Positions 23,384 to 34,034 of a DNA stretch of 64,000 nucleotides are shown piece after piece. Made by a program: the position numbers and the translations under genes. Origin of the DNA: Notospermus geniculatus (lineage: Eukaryota > Nemertea > Pilidiophora > Heteronemertea > Lineidae); contig NMRB01000217.1 of assembly GCA_002633025.1 (NCBI GenBank), positions 114,816 through 178,815 on the forward strand, in the 5' to 3' direction. Positions within the stretch are counted from its first letter, which is position 1; each line of letters begins with the position of its first letter. The notes under the pieces were generated by a model. That model was not told the DNA's origin. It saw nothing but the letters and a program-made list of their open reading frames with translations, and did no database searches.

Positions 23384-23479
23384 AGACAAGTAAATGCTTT
23401 AACTGCAGTTTTGTACAACAATTTCTGGAGGTGCAAAATATACAGAAAATTTGAAGTAAAAGCATTTACTATAGTCCGT
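23384..23479. mobile_element. Foldback MITE related to 16033-16198
   Basis: AAGTAAATGCTTTAACTGCA pairs with GAAGTAAAAGCATTTACT; the middle is TTTTGTACAACAATTTCTGG. The shared arms place it in the same family as the 16 kb element. Confidence 0.65.
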
Positions 23480-25260
23480 GAATACAAAAATGCTGGACTT
23501 TTAAGTACCAAATCAAAATCAAACTTCCTGACGTGGCGATGTTCCTCCTTTCTGAATCCTTTTGACCATGTTTACAAGTGTTTGCATCATAATTTCTATA
23601 AATTATTCCTTTCCCTGGTCGACAGTCCGCGGCCCTTTTTAATCAACAAACTCCCAAGTGATACTAATGGCGTTCATTGTTTCAAGTGCCAATTTAGCTC
23701 AGTTTCAATTGCTACTTAGATGTTGACCAATTGACATTTGCAGGCAATACCATCAACGTTGAAAATAATCCAATGACAAGTGCACTTGACTTGAGATGTG
23801 AACAGTTTGTGTCACGGCCTGACGTGAGCACTGTAGTGTGTGCATCCTAAATGCTTATGTCATACGCGTGTAAAGTCAAAATAGGTACAGACTCAGAAAA
23901 TAGAGTTGGAATTCGAGGATATTTGATGTATAAAGAAAATGAAAGAGAAGAAGGTAAAATTGAAAATGCACGCCCCATTTTCAGAAATTATATTTGTTTG
24001 TTGATAGAAAATGCCGATCTTTTATTTGAAGTCCGATGTTAAGTCACGCTAAGTGAAAAACGTCATGTATAGCAGGCAAGAGATAAGAATTACGTTACGG
24101 TGGGAATTTCTAAGCGAGTGTCCCTTTTTCATGAGGTCAGAAAAGGAGGCCTACCCAATGTGTGAGATTACTACGCATTGTCAACTTTAACAAGTTCAAA
24201 AATGGTTTCATTTTCGCAAGTGTTTTAACACTGGCGACAGTAAATCACAAATATGTCCATTTTTATCAGACCTCTGATAAAAACTAGCTTAAACTAGAAC
24301 AGGTGGTTTTAGGCAAACAATGGGCGTCAGAAATTAACAAATTAATTATTTTACATCGTAGACACAGCAGATGTAGTGAAAGATGCTTTCGAATTTATGA
24401 AGTTAAAATCTGGCCACAAAGTCAAAGAAAAAATATTCTACCGAAGAAATCTTTGGAACGTCTGAGAGCGAAAATCAGGGGTGAAAGCGCTGCAAGTAAA
24501 TTTTTAACTTCATCTGACTTAAAATTTTCGGATTTTTGATCAAGTTTTTTTATCATTACAAATTTACCCTTTTAAATGTTAAAGAAGGGATGATGACTAC
24601 AAAAATAACTTTTATGGAAAATAATTTTTGTATGAAAATTGAGAAACAAATGTCAGTAGTAAAGATAAACAAATATTATTTTGATATTTTCATTTCTAAG
24701 TTATAGATCTCTTACTTCACTGGTTTTGATAAATAGTTGTTAATTTGTGTAATGTTCACCAGAAATTGCTGATGTTAGACGCCTGTGGTAGAAATTCGTC
24801 GTCTAAATTTAAGTCAACGTGCTCCGAAATTACTCAAAACATTTGGTGTCTGAAACTGCGTCTCTGAATCCACGACACATAATCATGACAATTAACACAA
24901 ATTGGAACAAGCGCCCGATGTCTTCAAAATGACGAAAAGTCACAACCACAATTACAGAACGTGTATAATTCGGTGTTTATGCCAATGAATATGTTTTCGC
25001 GTTATTGCCTAAAACCGAAAATCGCCAGAAAATTCCTCTGGTTACATTGAGAGCGTGTGATTAGCCTCTAAGAAGACTACACTGGAAATAATGCACGTAC
25101 CTTCGGTGTTCATCGGCGCATGGGTATCCCTGGGTTGCAGGAGCGTGTCTTGCGGGCCGGACTAGGAGTCAGTGAGAACACGTTCCTTCCTAGCCTGCTA
25201 TGCTATCATTGACAGTTATTCCAAGATGATCACGCACGCACGCTGCGAAGAGGGGACGTT
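23480..25260. other. Gene-free stretch
   Basis: Mostly A+T-rich unique sequence. The plus frames at 23411-23719, 23851-24042 and 24303-24539 have no known motif. Confidence 0.3.
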
Positions 25261-25438
25261 TTTCCATCGCCGTCACCGCCAACGTGAATAAAAGCTAGCC
25301 GCGGGAGCTACCATATCATTGGTTCATACGTAATGACGGGACTCCGGGAGCTCTTTAAAATTCACACATTACAGGCTACAGGAAGTATCTTTCGTGTGAC
25401 GGCGAGAGTTGAGTAACATTCGCCAAGGACTCACCTAT
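25261..25438 (+). promoter_or_regulatory. Candidate promoter and 5' UTR of the 25439 exon
   Basis: This is a locally CpG-richer stretch. It contains an ATTGG (25319-25323), a TATA-like CTTTAAAATT about 30 bp before an ATTACAGGCTACAGG segment, and then an in-frame TGA (25397-25399) that closes the frame upstream of the ATG. Confidence 0.25.
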
Positions 25439-25562
25439 ATGGTCATAGACGTCCGCACGCTCTTCCTGGACCCGGACCCCGGGCCTCCGGCACCACGGGA
25501 CACAGTCTTGGATCAGTACCTCAGTCTGTCAGCATGGATTAAACAGCAAGCGGTGGCCTCGC
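25439..25562 (+). CDS. Candidate first coding exon (41 codons, unknown family)
   Basis: The frame starts MVIDVRTLFLDPDPGPPAPR, then DTVLDQYLSLSAWIKQQAVA, and meets a strong donor (GC|GTAAGATAC) after 25562, phase 1. It is Pro/Asp-rich and then has an amphipathic stretch, unlike the random frames nearby, and local GC is raised. The ATG context is poor and no partner exon was found. The unspliced frame runs to 25738. I do not recognise the family. Confidence 0.3.
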
Positions 25563-26869
25563 GTAAGATACAACTAGTCTCCTCAACTCACTTCAGGAGG
25601 AGCGCTCAACTTGGGACTATCGCTTTGTGTACCCTAGTATTCCTCCATTTTGTGAAATCCGCTATTCTGTGCCGACCTACACTTACTACGTCCACACTTT
25701 TATTTGGAGTTCTCCGAAATATTTTACCCTCTGTTTAAATTTGTATAGCGCTGTGAACTCGGATAGAAATAATAAAATGCGCGTGGCAGTGCCGGACTAC
25801 GATCAATCAATCTCGGTCTTTTCGCCATGGCTTGCCGGTGATTGGCTGGAGAATATCTCAGTCTCCCTTCTCATTTTAATCTGATAGAACGGAAAACAGA
25901 GCTGGACACTTCACATCCACAATGGTGGGAGGGGACGGACAAACTGTCACCGCCACAAAATAGGGACTGCAAATGGCGGTTTTATTGAAGCCAACACGAT
26001 ATCGCCATTGTGAGAGCAATTGTCCGCAATGAAAGCACGACCTACATGCCTCAATTGACTCTGACTTTGCAATCTGTACGCATAGTTTTCTTAAAAAGAA
26101 GTTCTTCCTTTAAAAATGTAGGCAAAATCCCCGTTGTATTGTGTATAGCTAGCACAACTGTCGTCGATGTACAATACCCCCGTCCTAAGTGTCTCTTGCC
26201 TGGCCGGTGTTAAGTACACACCCGGCACTAGCGGTGATGTTTTCTTTTCATTTTCAATGAGAGTATCATATGATTACCATGCTTCATTTAGCCCGTATAA
26301 TCGCCAAAACGAGCGTTGCCTCCCAGTTTTACACGGTCATCTATGGTGGGGCATTATGTTGAAGTGTCTGCCCTCTCAACGTATAGCATTTCAAGTTGGC
26401 TTAGCGTATTTACTTTTGCTGATCAGTAACATTCATCTGTAAGCAACGCCAAGGAATTGTCCCCAGACAACTAGAAACTTTTCGTGACCAGACAGGAGGG
26501 CCATTGATGCGGTTACAAGACATCGACACCGCTGTCATCGTTCAAAACCCGTGGTCAGTGAGCAGCTGTTACATTTGTCGGGTTGCTTAATCTCCTTGGC
26601 AGACAAATGGTGAATTTTTTATTTATTTTTAAAATAATACGTATTTTCAAAAATTCTAACTTGTCCTACCACCCATTCTCTGTTGTTCGTCATCCCTATC
26701 ATCCCAAATGCCAGTCAGCATCGCAAGAGAAAAGTACCAGAGCGAGTTAAGGTTGTGAGGAATTCTAACATAAGCAGCTGATCTCAGTCTCAGCTATGGT
26801 GTTTGTCTTATTCTCTTTGCCGACAACGTTGAGGAAACCTCATTTCACATTTCAAATCCTCTTCAACAA
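25563..26869. other. Gene-free stretch
   Basis: Plus frames at 25627-25884, 26010-26213 and 26167-26442 are unrecognised. Nothing else was seen. Confidence 0.3.
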
Positions 26870-27610
26870 ACTTCATTTTACGTCCTTGCTGTTCTAAGTT
26901 CTAAGCTTTTCTTTTCTCGTTTAACGAATGACAGTGAGGATTAAGTTCTACATCGCTTCTGCCGGTTTCACTGACCGGTGACTTTCCCCCAAATTTAGAG
27001 ATCCAACTTCGCGATCCTGGCCCTGAAGGTCGAGCATGGCTGGTACGCCTACCAGTCAACAGAGCTTCTTTTTAAGTCCCTGCTTTCTAAACTTTTCCTT
27101 TTCCTTTTTCACGAATTAGGGTAAGGGAATTTGTCCATCGCTTCTCCCCGTTTCATTGGCCCAGTGACTTTCCCCCAAATTTGAGATCCAACATCGCGAT
27201 CCTGTCCCTGCTGGTCGAGCATAGCTGGTACGCCTACCAGTCAACAGAACTTCTTTTTAAGTCCCTGCTGTTCTAAACTTTTCCTTTTCTTGTTTCACGA
27301 ATTAGGGTAAGGGAATTTTCCCATCGCTTCTCCCCGTTCATTGGCCCAGTGACTTTCCCCCTATATATTTGAGTTCCAACGTCATGATCCTTGCCCAGGG
27401 GGTCGAGCATGGTTGATACGCCTACCAGTCAACAGAACTTCTTTTTAAGTCCCTGCTGTTCTAAGCTTTCCTTTTCTTGTTTAACGAATGAGAGGGAGGG
27501 AATTTTTTCATCGCTTCTCCCCGTTTCATTGGCCAGCAGTGACTGGGTCCCAAATTTGAGATCAAACCTGGCCCTGTGCAAGTCGAGCCTGGCTAGTCCG
27601 TCTGCCAGCT
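26870..27610. repeat. Four-unit tandem repeat of ~187 bp, pyrimidine-rich
   Basis: Units start at about 26870, 27065, 27250 and 27438. Each contains CTTCTTTTTAAGTCCCTGCT, CATCGCTTCTCCCCG, GTGACTTTCCCCCAAAT and GGTCGAGCATGGCTGGTACG. The first and last are the most diverged and the last is truncated. The 27391-27615 frame lies wholly inside and is not a gene. Confidence 0.88.
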
Positions 27611-27952
27611 TTTAACAAAAATTTTGAGATTCCCATGAAATCTCTACAAAGTCACATGGATTCAACTACCAGAAGTCAGAACACATACATTCAGCGATAT
27701 CTCTCATTCTTCTCCCCTAGTGAAATACCTTTGTCAATCTCCATTCAAGCTTTATGAATTAACAGTAGTCGTTTTGAGAACATTGTCATAGTATAAAGTA
27801 TTGCTGAAGACTGAATGCAGGAAAATGTAATTTTTGTGTTTGAATATGAAAACTTGGTCTGTGTACATTATCAGACGGTGCGNCAACTCCCCCCCCCCCC
27901 CCCAGCTGTGATGACCCGATTGTGCATCCTCTTTTCTGGCAAACGTATCTAA
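27611..27952. other. Gap-adjacent stretch with N and poly-C
   Basis: A single N at 27883 is followed at once by a run of about 16 C (27889-27904). No gene was seen. The SINE begins just after. Confidence 0.6.
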
Positions 27953-28110
27953 ACCCGGTGGTGTAGTGGTTCGGGTCTCCGACTATAGCGGTCACAGGGT
28001 CCCGGGTCCGAATCCCACTGGGCGTGAGACTTTGGGCAAGTCTCTTTGCCTCACTGGCCTCTCTCCACCCAGGTGTATAAATGGGTACCGGTCGGAAATG
28101 CTCGGATTGT
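27953..28110 (+). mobile_element. tRNA-derived SINE with CORE/MIR-like body (copy 1)
   Basis: The head CCCGGTGGTGTAGTGGTTCG contains an A-box, and GGTCCGAATCCCACTGGG a B-box, spaced as in a tRNA, but the cloverleaf is degenerate. The body CTTTGGGCAAGTCTCTTTGC ... CACCCAGGTGTATAAATGGG matches the pattern of MIR/CORE-SINEs (GGGCAAGTCACTT, CATCTGTAAAATGGGG). The tail past about 28110 differs from the 45.9 kb copy. RNA polymerase III transcription is expected for the family. Confidence 0.8.
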
Positions 28111-29035
28111 AGCGCTGAATGAGCAGCTCATCTGAGTTCTACTGAAAGATTTCAGGACAGACTGGGGTTAAAGTGTAAAGTCGGATGACACCTCTACCGT
28201 AGTTGATATCAGACTACCAACCTTTAACTTTTTTTTAAATCTATGGCTGTGGACCAGCCAGGGCTGACGTTGGTGCAGAGGGGCCAAAGGTGGCGTTGAA
28301 GACCAAGGGAAGACGCCAGGGCCAAAATAATAGGAGATTCCCTCAGACTTCTTCACCAAAACTGAATCTATGAAACTGTAAACCCAAAAGGGTATACATG
28401 TACTTCCTTTCTATTCAAACTGAAGCTTGCAGTGGTTTCCTTCTGCTGGCAGATGAAACTGGCCTTCACTGCTGCCTTATCACAGAAAACATTTGAAAGT
28501 AAACAAACTTCTTGAAATTACCATTATTGTTAGATTCTTGAGAGTGGACATCCGTCTTCATATTACGGGGAAGATGATTCATTGTCACAATGAATTGAAA
28601 TTTTTCAACAACATTGGGCAGACAGCTTTAAGCCAGTAGCAACAACTTGAAAAAAATAATAATAACGCCCTATTGTTAGTAAAACCAACAAAAATGAAAC
28701 AACATTTTCGGCCCCAACATCAAACAGATCAAAAAAGAAGATTTCCTGTATAATCAAACCTGAAATGAAATGATAAAGACTCATTCATCGTCCGAGAAGG
28801 AGAGACCAGAATCTTCTGGCGATAAGTCCATAATAACCGTATAGGTTACCGGAAAGACAACGTCTGGTTTTTCTCCCATAATATGCGGCGCGTGGCCCAG
28901 TGCTGCTGTGATTTATACAAAGTTGCTGAAGCTATTGAGGGTGAGACAAAACGCTTTGGACAACTGTTATAACAAACACTACCAGTCTTTTCTCTGCTCT
29001 GCTATCTCCCCCGAGGCTAGATTCCTCCCACAATG
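28111..29035. other. Gene-free stretch
   Basis: The minus frame at 28168-28359 is unrecognised. Nothing else identifiable. Confidence 0.3.
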
Positions 29036-29039
29036 GTGA

Positions 29040-29152
29040 ATTCCGATCCTAGAGTAGTTAAGGTAGAGATGCATCCCTAAGACAGTTAGATGCCGGGGTA
29101 GAGTAGCCTGGCTGGCTCCGGGAGGCCCACCAGGTCAACATAAGTCACCGGA
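29040..29152. repeat. Dispersed repeat pair, copy 1 (partner at 30794-30906)
   Basis: AATTCCGATCCTAGAGTAGT through AACATAAGTCACCGGAT is repeated at 30794-30906 with point changes and small indels. In copy 2 the stretch reads as an open Arg/Cys-containing frame; in copy 1 the indels close it. Confidence 0.75.
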
Positions 29153-29381
29153 TATCAGATAGAGACACTTGATACAATGAGGGAGGGAGACGAGAAAAGG
29201 AGAGCCTGCCGTACGAACTTCAGATTAGATTCCACGCTTTGGCGAGGAAACTATCATCCACCACGTTTCTGGTGCAGTGACCACGAAAGAGAGAACCTCA
29301 CGTGAACTAACTACATTCTTCATCAGAAATTCATGACAGCGCTCAGAAATCTTATTGAAGACGAAGATAGCGATTTTGCAA

Positions 29382-29648
29382 ATGGCTTCCTCACATAAGC
29401 AAAAGGACCGGGACTGGGCGTTCCCTAAGAAGTCGTGTTTTACATGCAAGATGCTGACCGTCAGTAAAATTTGGATCGTTTTCTTGGCGCATTTTATAGC
29501 CATGAGGTGTACCTCACCGACACCAGTCCTTCCCACTGCTACAAAGGGCCTACACAGCAAGAGACAGCCAAAGCAACAGCAACCAAAAGATGCGATCGCT
29601 CCCTACTCAGCCAACGATGTGGTACGCTCAGCCTCGTCGTCTCGAAAG
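29382..29648 (+). CDS. Candidate first exon of a secreted or type II membrane protein
   Basis: The ATG at 29382 has a good context (GCAAATGGC). The 89-codon frame starts MASSHKQKDRDWAFPKKSCF, has a hydrophobic segment at residues 24-39 (MLTVSKIWIVFLAHFI) and then a Lys/Gln-rich stretch (GLHSKRQPKQQQPKD). A later Met at the start of the hydrophobic segment would make a classical signal peptide. An AAAG|GTATCG donor closes the exon in phase 0. In the duplicate block at 30236 the end of this exon carries a 1-bp deletion. A 111-codon minus frame overlaps, so chance cannot be excluded. Family unknown. Confidence 0.3.
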
Positions 29649-30061
29649 GTATCGATCCAGATGTAATGAACTCAGTGACATTCGTCAGTTATTGGAAGCC
29701 TCCTTCAAGTGCCGTATTATCAGCAACCACGCCCCATCTAGGACTGCCCAGTTCGTTTCATATTATGATAATACTCGATGTGTCGTCTGCTACGTTATTT
29801 TCAGATTTGGTTTCGAGTTGTGGTTTTATTGGTGAAGCAGGGACGTTAACATTGATTTATCATTTTTTAACCGGTGTAGTTAAGGATCACGTTGGTAACG
29901 ACGTTTTACGATGATCTGCGGACATGCTTCTCTGACCGATAGCCCAAAGAGATACGTGGTACATTTTTTCGTGATACATTTTTTTAATAAGCCAGCATGC
30001 CTTATTCCTGGCCATTTTACCACAGAAGGAATCAATTTCTTGATAATTTCCTTCAGAAAAT
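29592..30061. repeat. 0.47 kb duplicated block, copy 1
   Basis: GCGATCGCTCCCTACTCAGC through TTCCTTCAGAAAAT is repeated at 30236-30704 with a few substitutions and indels. Copy 2 starts one base after the N at 30234. Confidence 0.9.
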
Positions 30062-30235
30062 AAAATGAAATGGTCCATGGACCATGTGCTCACTGGGTTG
30101 GACATAATAGTCTAATGACAGAGGGAGGTACATATCAGTTATGAGCAATCTGGGTCAAGTCATTCCCAGAAAAGACTTTGATGATTTTTGGGTTATGCCA
30201 CCTGGCGGCCATATTGGATGTCCGATCGGGCTGNC

Positions 30236-30704
30236 GCGATCGCTCCCTACTCAGCCAACGATGTGGTACGCTCAGCCTCATCGCTCGAAAGGTATCGATC
30301 CAGATGTAATGAACTCGGTGACATTCGTCAGTTATTGGAAGCCTCCTTCAAGTGCCGTATTATCAGCAACCACGCCCCATCTAGGACTGCCCAGTTCGTT
30401 TCATATTATGATAATACTCGATGTGTCGTCTGCTTCGTTATTTTCAGGTTGGTTTCGAGTTGTGGTTTTATTGGTGAAGCAGGGACGTTAACATTGATTA
30501 ATCTTTTTTTTAACCGGTGTAGTTAAGGATCACGTTGGTAACGAAGTTTTACGATGATCTGCGGACATGCTTCTCTGACCGATAACCCAAAGAGATACGT
30601 GATACTTTTTTTCGTGATACATTTTTTTAATAAGCCAGCATGCCTTATTCCTGGCCATTTTACCACAGAAAGAATCAATTTCTTGATAATTTCCTTCAGA
30701 AAAT
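30236..30704. repeat. 0.47 kb duplicated block, copy 2
   Basis: Matches 29592-30061. A 1-bp loss (TCATCGCTCG for TCGTCGTCTCG) changes the frame and leaves a 112-codon open frame (30188-30526) that includes the N, whereas copy 1 is closed sooner. Confidence 0.9.
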
Positions 30705-32040
30705 TTAAAAAAATGCAAATCGAATTATGGAATAGGAAGCATTATAGGCTCTATCAACGATGCTATTTTAGGTCTGATGAAGGAGGAAACCGGAATTCCG
30801 ATCCGAGAGTAGTTAGGAAGAGATGCAACCCTAAGACAGTTAGATGCCGGGGTGGAGTTGCCTGGCTGGCTCCGGGAGGCCACCAGGTCAACATAAGTCA
30901 TCGGATTGTGTCAATGGCTGAGCATGTATCCAATGTGGTGGACGTCATGTGCAGTCACACGTCCGTCTAAGATATGGGGAATGGAGAACTCTGACCAACG
31001 CGCAACTACACGGACGTCCAGTCGAAGGATTGCCAAAGGGGTGGGCAGGATGGGAGAAGAAAATTCTCTCCACTAGGTTTTGTGACGACTCCGATCCTCC
31101 AAGGAGGGAACGTCTGTCGGTCTTGAGGGCGACTCTCAACTCACAGAAGGGTTGGGGCGACTCCACATTCTACCCCAAGATGGACCATCGGGCAAGTGGG
31201 ACTGCACCGCAGTCCCACCACCCGGCTTCCAAAAACAGACTGCCCAAGGTGGACTCCGTGTCCTTTCATGACGTCACCACTTTGGATTAGCAAGTCGTAA
31301 GGATGATGTTGTTAATACGAGAAAGAGAAAGCAACGGTATCGCTGGTGTTAATTAAAGTTCTCTTTCGAATATGCTCTGCTGGTTTGTCAATCCCCCTCC
31401 TGAAGTGACAAATGTGTCTGTATGGCCCTCAACTCCTAAAAACCCGGAACATAACCGTCAAGTAAAATCTGGTTCAGCTTGGAGACACAACGTCTTGATC
31501 TTAGGCCAGATACCGCAAGCACAACTGAGATTTAAAAGAAATGATCTCAATCTAGATAACGCTTAGAAACCCAAAGCAAACGTTGACTGACGCTATTGTG
31601 CTCATCTGAAAGATGAATTACAAGCGTTTAAATCGAGGAGGGCCTTCTGGCTATTTCTGTTCACCCGAACTAGCAAAGTGGAAAATCAGGAAAATAGACA
31701 ATAAAAGCGTAACGGGACCACAATAATGGTGATTTTGATATATATTGTTGACGCTAGTTTAATCGCTCCATGCGCATCTGCCCGGCATCAGCGGAGGATC
31801 TATCGCAGACGCCATCTAACCAATCAGACAGTGGAAAAAATTGGTAACCTCGCATCCAGGTGACACTTTAATACTTTTAAAGTTGGGATTTGCACTAGGC
31901 TCACTCAGATGGTCCGCGGTTGTAATTTAGGAGACGGCATTCCTCGTTTTGAGGGTGGTTTGTCTCCAAAAACAATTCATCACTCGCCGGATGCGACATC
32001 TTGGGTCGAGGTTAAATTTTAGCAGACGACACGCAGACGT
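30705..32040. other. Gene-free stretch apart from the 30794-30906 repeat copy
   Basis: The 30554-30970 plus frame includes a TATTTTAG acceptor at 30771 followed by a Cys/Arg-rich reading (KRCNPKTVRC), discussed in findings. The 30949-31290 (+) and 30945-31166 (-) frames overlap and are unrecognised. Confidence 0.3.
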
Positions 32041-32047
32041 TAACTCG

Positions 32048-32061
32048 TGACGTCACACGTG
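32048..32061. promoter_or_regulatory. Abutting CRE and E-box (TGACGTCACACGTG)
   Basis: TGACGTCA (32048-32055) runs straight into CACGTG (32056-32061). Both are palindromic bZIP and bHLH-type targets. A further ACGTG core lies at about 32084. No exon was found nearby, so the role is unknown. Confidence 0.35.
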
Positions 32062-33591
32062 TTTTGGCAATACTTGACCTGGACGTGTAAAAGACGTTTA
32101 CTTATGGTGAGATCAAACTGATAGGCCGCGTTTAACATGATTATACTGATCATTCTCGCGCAGAATTACATGTTTATTCCTACAGTAAGTGAGAGATCAC
32201 GGATCCCTACTTTTCAATCACCAATGTCAATAGTTGACGCGATGCTTTTCAGGTGGGCATGTTCTCTCTGATTTGGGAAATTAACTTTTGAACAACTAGG
32301 GGTCGTCTGGTGGAATATTGGGACGATTTGTGGTAAGAAATTCACAAGATGGCTAAGGGGAATTTCTGAAGTTTTGTGGCGACGACAGGAGGGTGTGTTT
32401 CAAAAAGTGTTCCGTCCGACACCAGAAAATTTTCACCATTCTTTTGTCTACTGGTGAAAGGCTGTTTCTTGAACCTCTACAATATTCATGTCAGATCTAG
32501 GTATCATGTAGCTCTAAATTATGGCATTGCAAACTAATTGATCTATTACCCTTTAAAGTCTGACAGCAGAAAGTAGTTTTGGTGTCTGACTGAACGATAG
32601 ATTTTGCTGGTAAGCTCAATATTTTTTGATACCCTCCTTCAAATGAGTGTACAATGTACATCCCAGATGGAGAAACTAATAGTTAAAGGTATATTATCAA
32701 ATACTACATTTGATTTTTGGAAAATCAATGGCACAAATCTTTGTGGTCATTTCAAAGTTAAATTTTGCCCCATTTTCTTGGGTTACCAATTTTGAAACGC
32801 ACCCAGGACAGCGAATTCGGAAGAGTGTGCTAGGTTGGCAGGACTGGGCATGGGTGAAAAAAAACTGCCACAGAAGTCGGAGACGTCAAAACAGCTGTTG
32901 TTGCGGACCCGCACTGCACTGAACTGAACTGATAGCCGACAGTTCTTGTCATTTTAACTGTTGCAACACTGCTTAAACTGGCCAGTAAGACCACACGACT
33001 TAGTCCATCATAAACTCATCATAAAGATACCTATCCTGTTGCGGTTTGTTCCGTTGTAATAATCCTAGTATTGTTTTTATACCCAACCAGCAAGGGTGCA
33101 GCTAAATTTCGACATATGGCGCCCCCATAAATGGGCGAGACCAGGTTCTATCGCTGATGAAATCTCCAAAAGAGATAGTCACTGTGTCGTCTGCTTTGAC
33201 TGGGGGCAGAAGACAAAAGAATTTGATTGGGGAAGATAAACAAGGATGAGATAAAGCAAAAATGCGAAATATAAAGAGTAGAGAACATCTGTATCGTTTA
33301 GTAGAGCGGGGGATTTGCAATGATGATGGATGATGTGATGGTCAGTGGGCGTGTGGGTTCGACTCCCATTTGGCACTAATCGTAGGTTGTCCATACGTTC
33401 ACTGAGCGGTGTGATTACTCATGAAGAGAAAAGAGAGACTGGTGACTGTTGAGAAGGCGGCACGAATAATGGTAAAACAGTCATTCCACCGACGTCCGTC
33501 CACTGTGGTGGCGCCACATTCTATCGACTCGAAGCTCGAGTTTCTGGGATCGCATTTTGTGAACCAAAGTTATACTCGCTCATGACCAAGG
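32062..33591. other. Gene-free stretch
   Basis: Plus frames at 32604-32795 and 32710-32922 and minus frames at 33102-33320 and 33179-33394 are unrecognised. A GTGGGTTCGACTCCCAT word at 33353-33369 resembles a tRNA B-box, but no A-box at the right spacing was convincing. Confidence 0.3.
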
Positions 33592-33769
33592 TGCTGCTCT
33601 TACGTGAGAGTTTTCTCGCGCAGGTTGGCTCTCTATGGGCAAATCACCCGTAGAGAACTATGGGCAGTCGTTTGTTTCATTGGTCTCAGCATAAAGCCGT
33701 AATAAGGAAACCAACAATGGTGAATAGCCCGTTGAGAGCCAATCCGAGAAAACTCTCACGTAGAGCAGC
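33592..33769. mobile_element. Foldback MITE, TACGTGAGAGTTTTCTCG arms
   Basis: TGCTGCTCTTACGTGAGAGT with TTTCTCG and GGTTGGCTCTC pairs with GAGAGCCAATCCGAGAAAAC with TCTCACGTAGAGCAGC at the other end. The centre is about 80 bp and unpaired. Confidence 0.75.
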
Positions 33770-33819
33770 GCAAGAGGCAATTTGGTTGGAACGATAAGTA
33801 ACCAGGCACACATACACAT

Positions 33820-33937
33820 GGGCCGTATTCTAGAAGCTTCCTTTACTCTAAGGTTTACCTTTAGCTATTGTTTACTGGGCAGAATACAAAAGCTGAAAGT
33901 GGACCTTAGAGTAAAGGAGGCTTCTAGAATATGGGCC
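33820..33937. mobile_element. MITE, GGGCCGTATTCTAGAAGC termini
   Basis: GGGCCGTATTCTAGAAGCTT and its inverse GCTTCTAGAATATGGGCC enclose TTTACTCTAAGGTTTACC and the inverse GGACCTTAGAGTAAAG. The same family is at 63040-63233. Confidence 0.85.
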
Positions 33938-33941
33938 ATAT

Positions 33942-34034
33942 GGCCGCATTTTAGAACGTTCCTTAACATTAAGGTCCACCTTAAATCTATTGTTCTCGAT
34001 GGTTTTACAATAGAAACGTGCTAAAATACGACCC
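33942..34034. mobile_element. Second, diverged foldback directly after the first
   Basis: GGCCGCATTTTAGAACGTT pairs with AACGTGCTAAAATACGACC at the right end. The interior AACATTAAGGTCCACCTT recalls the 33820 element, so this is a diverged relative inserted or duplicated beside it. Confidence 0.6.

Noticed and set aside
27953-28025. Functional tRNA gene
   Set aside because: A and B boxes are present but the acceptor and anticodon stems do not pair, and the sequence continues into a CORE-SINE body.
29225-29560. 111-codon minus frame
   Set aside because: It overlaps the more plausible plus-strand signal-peptide exon, has no domain and no splice borders that fit.
33290-33380. tRNA gene or SINE suggested by GTGGGTTCGACTCCC
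   Set aside because: No A-box at the proper distance and no cloverleaf arms could be paired.
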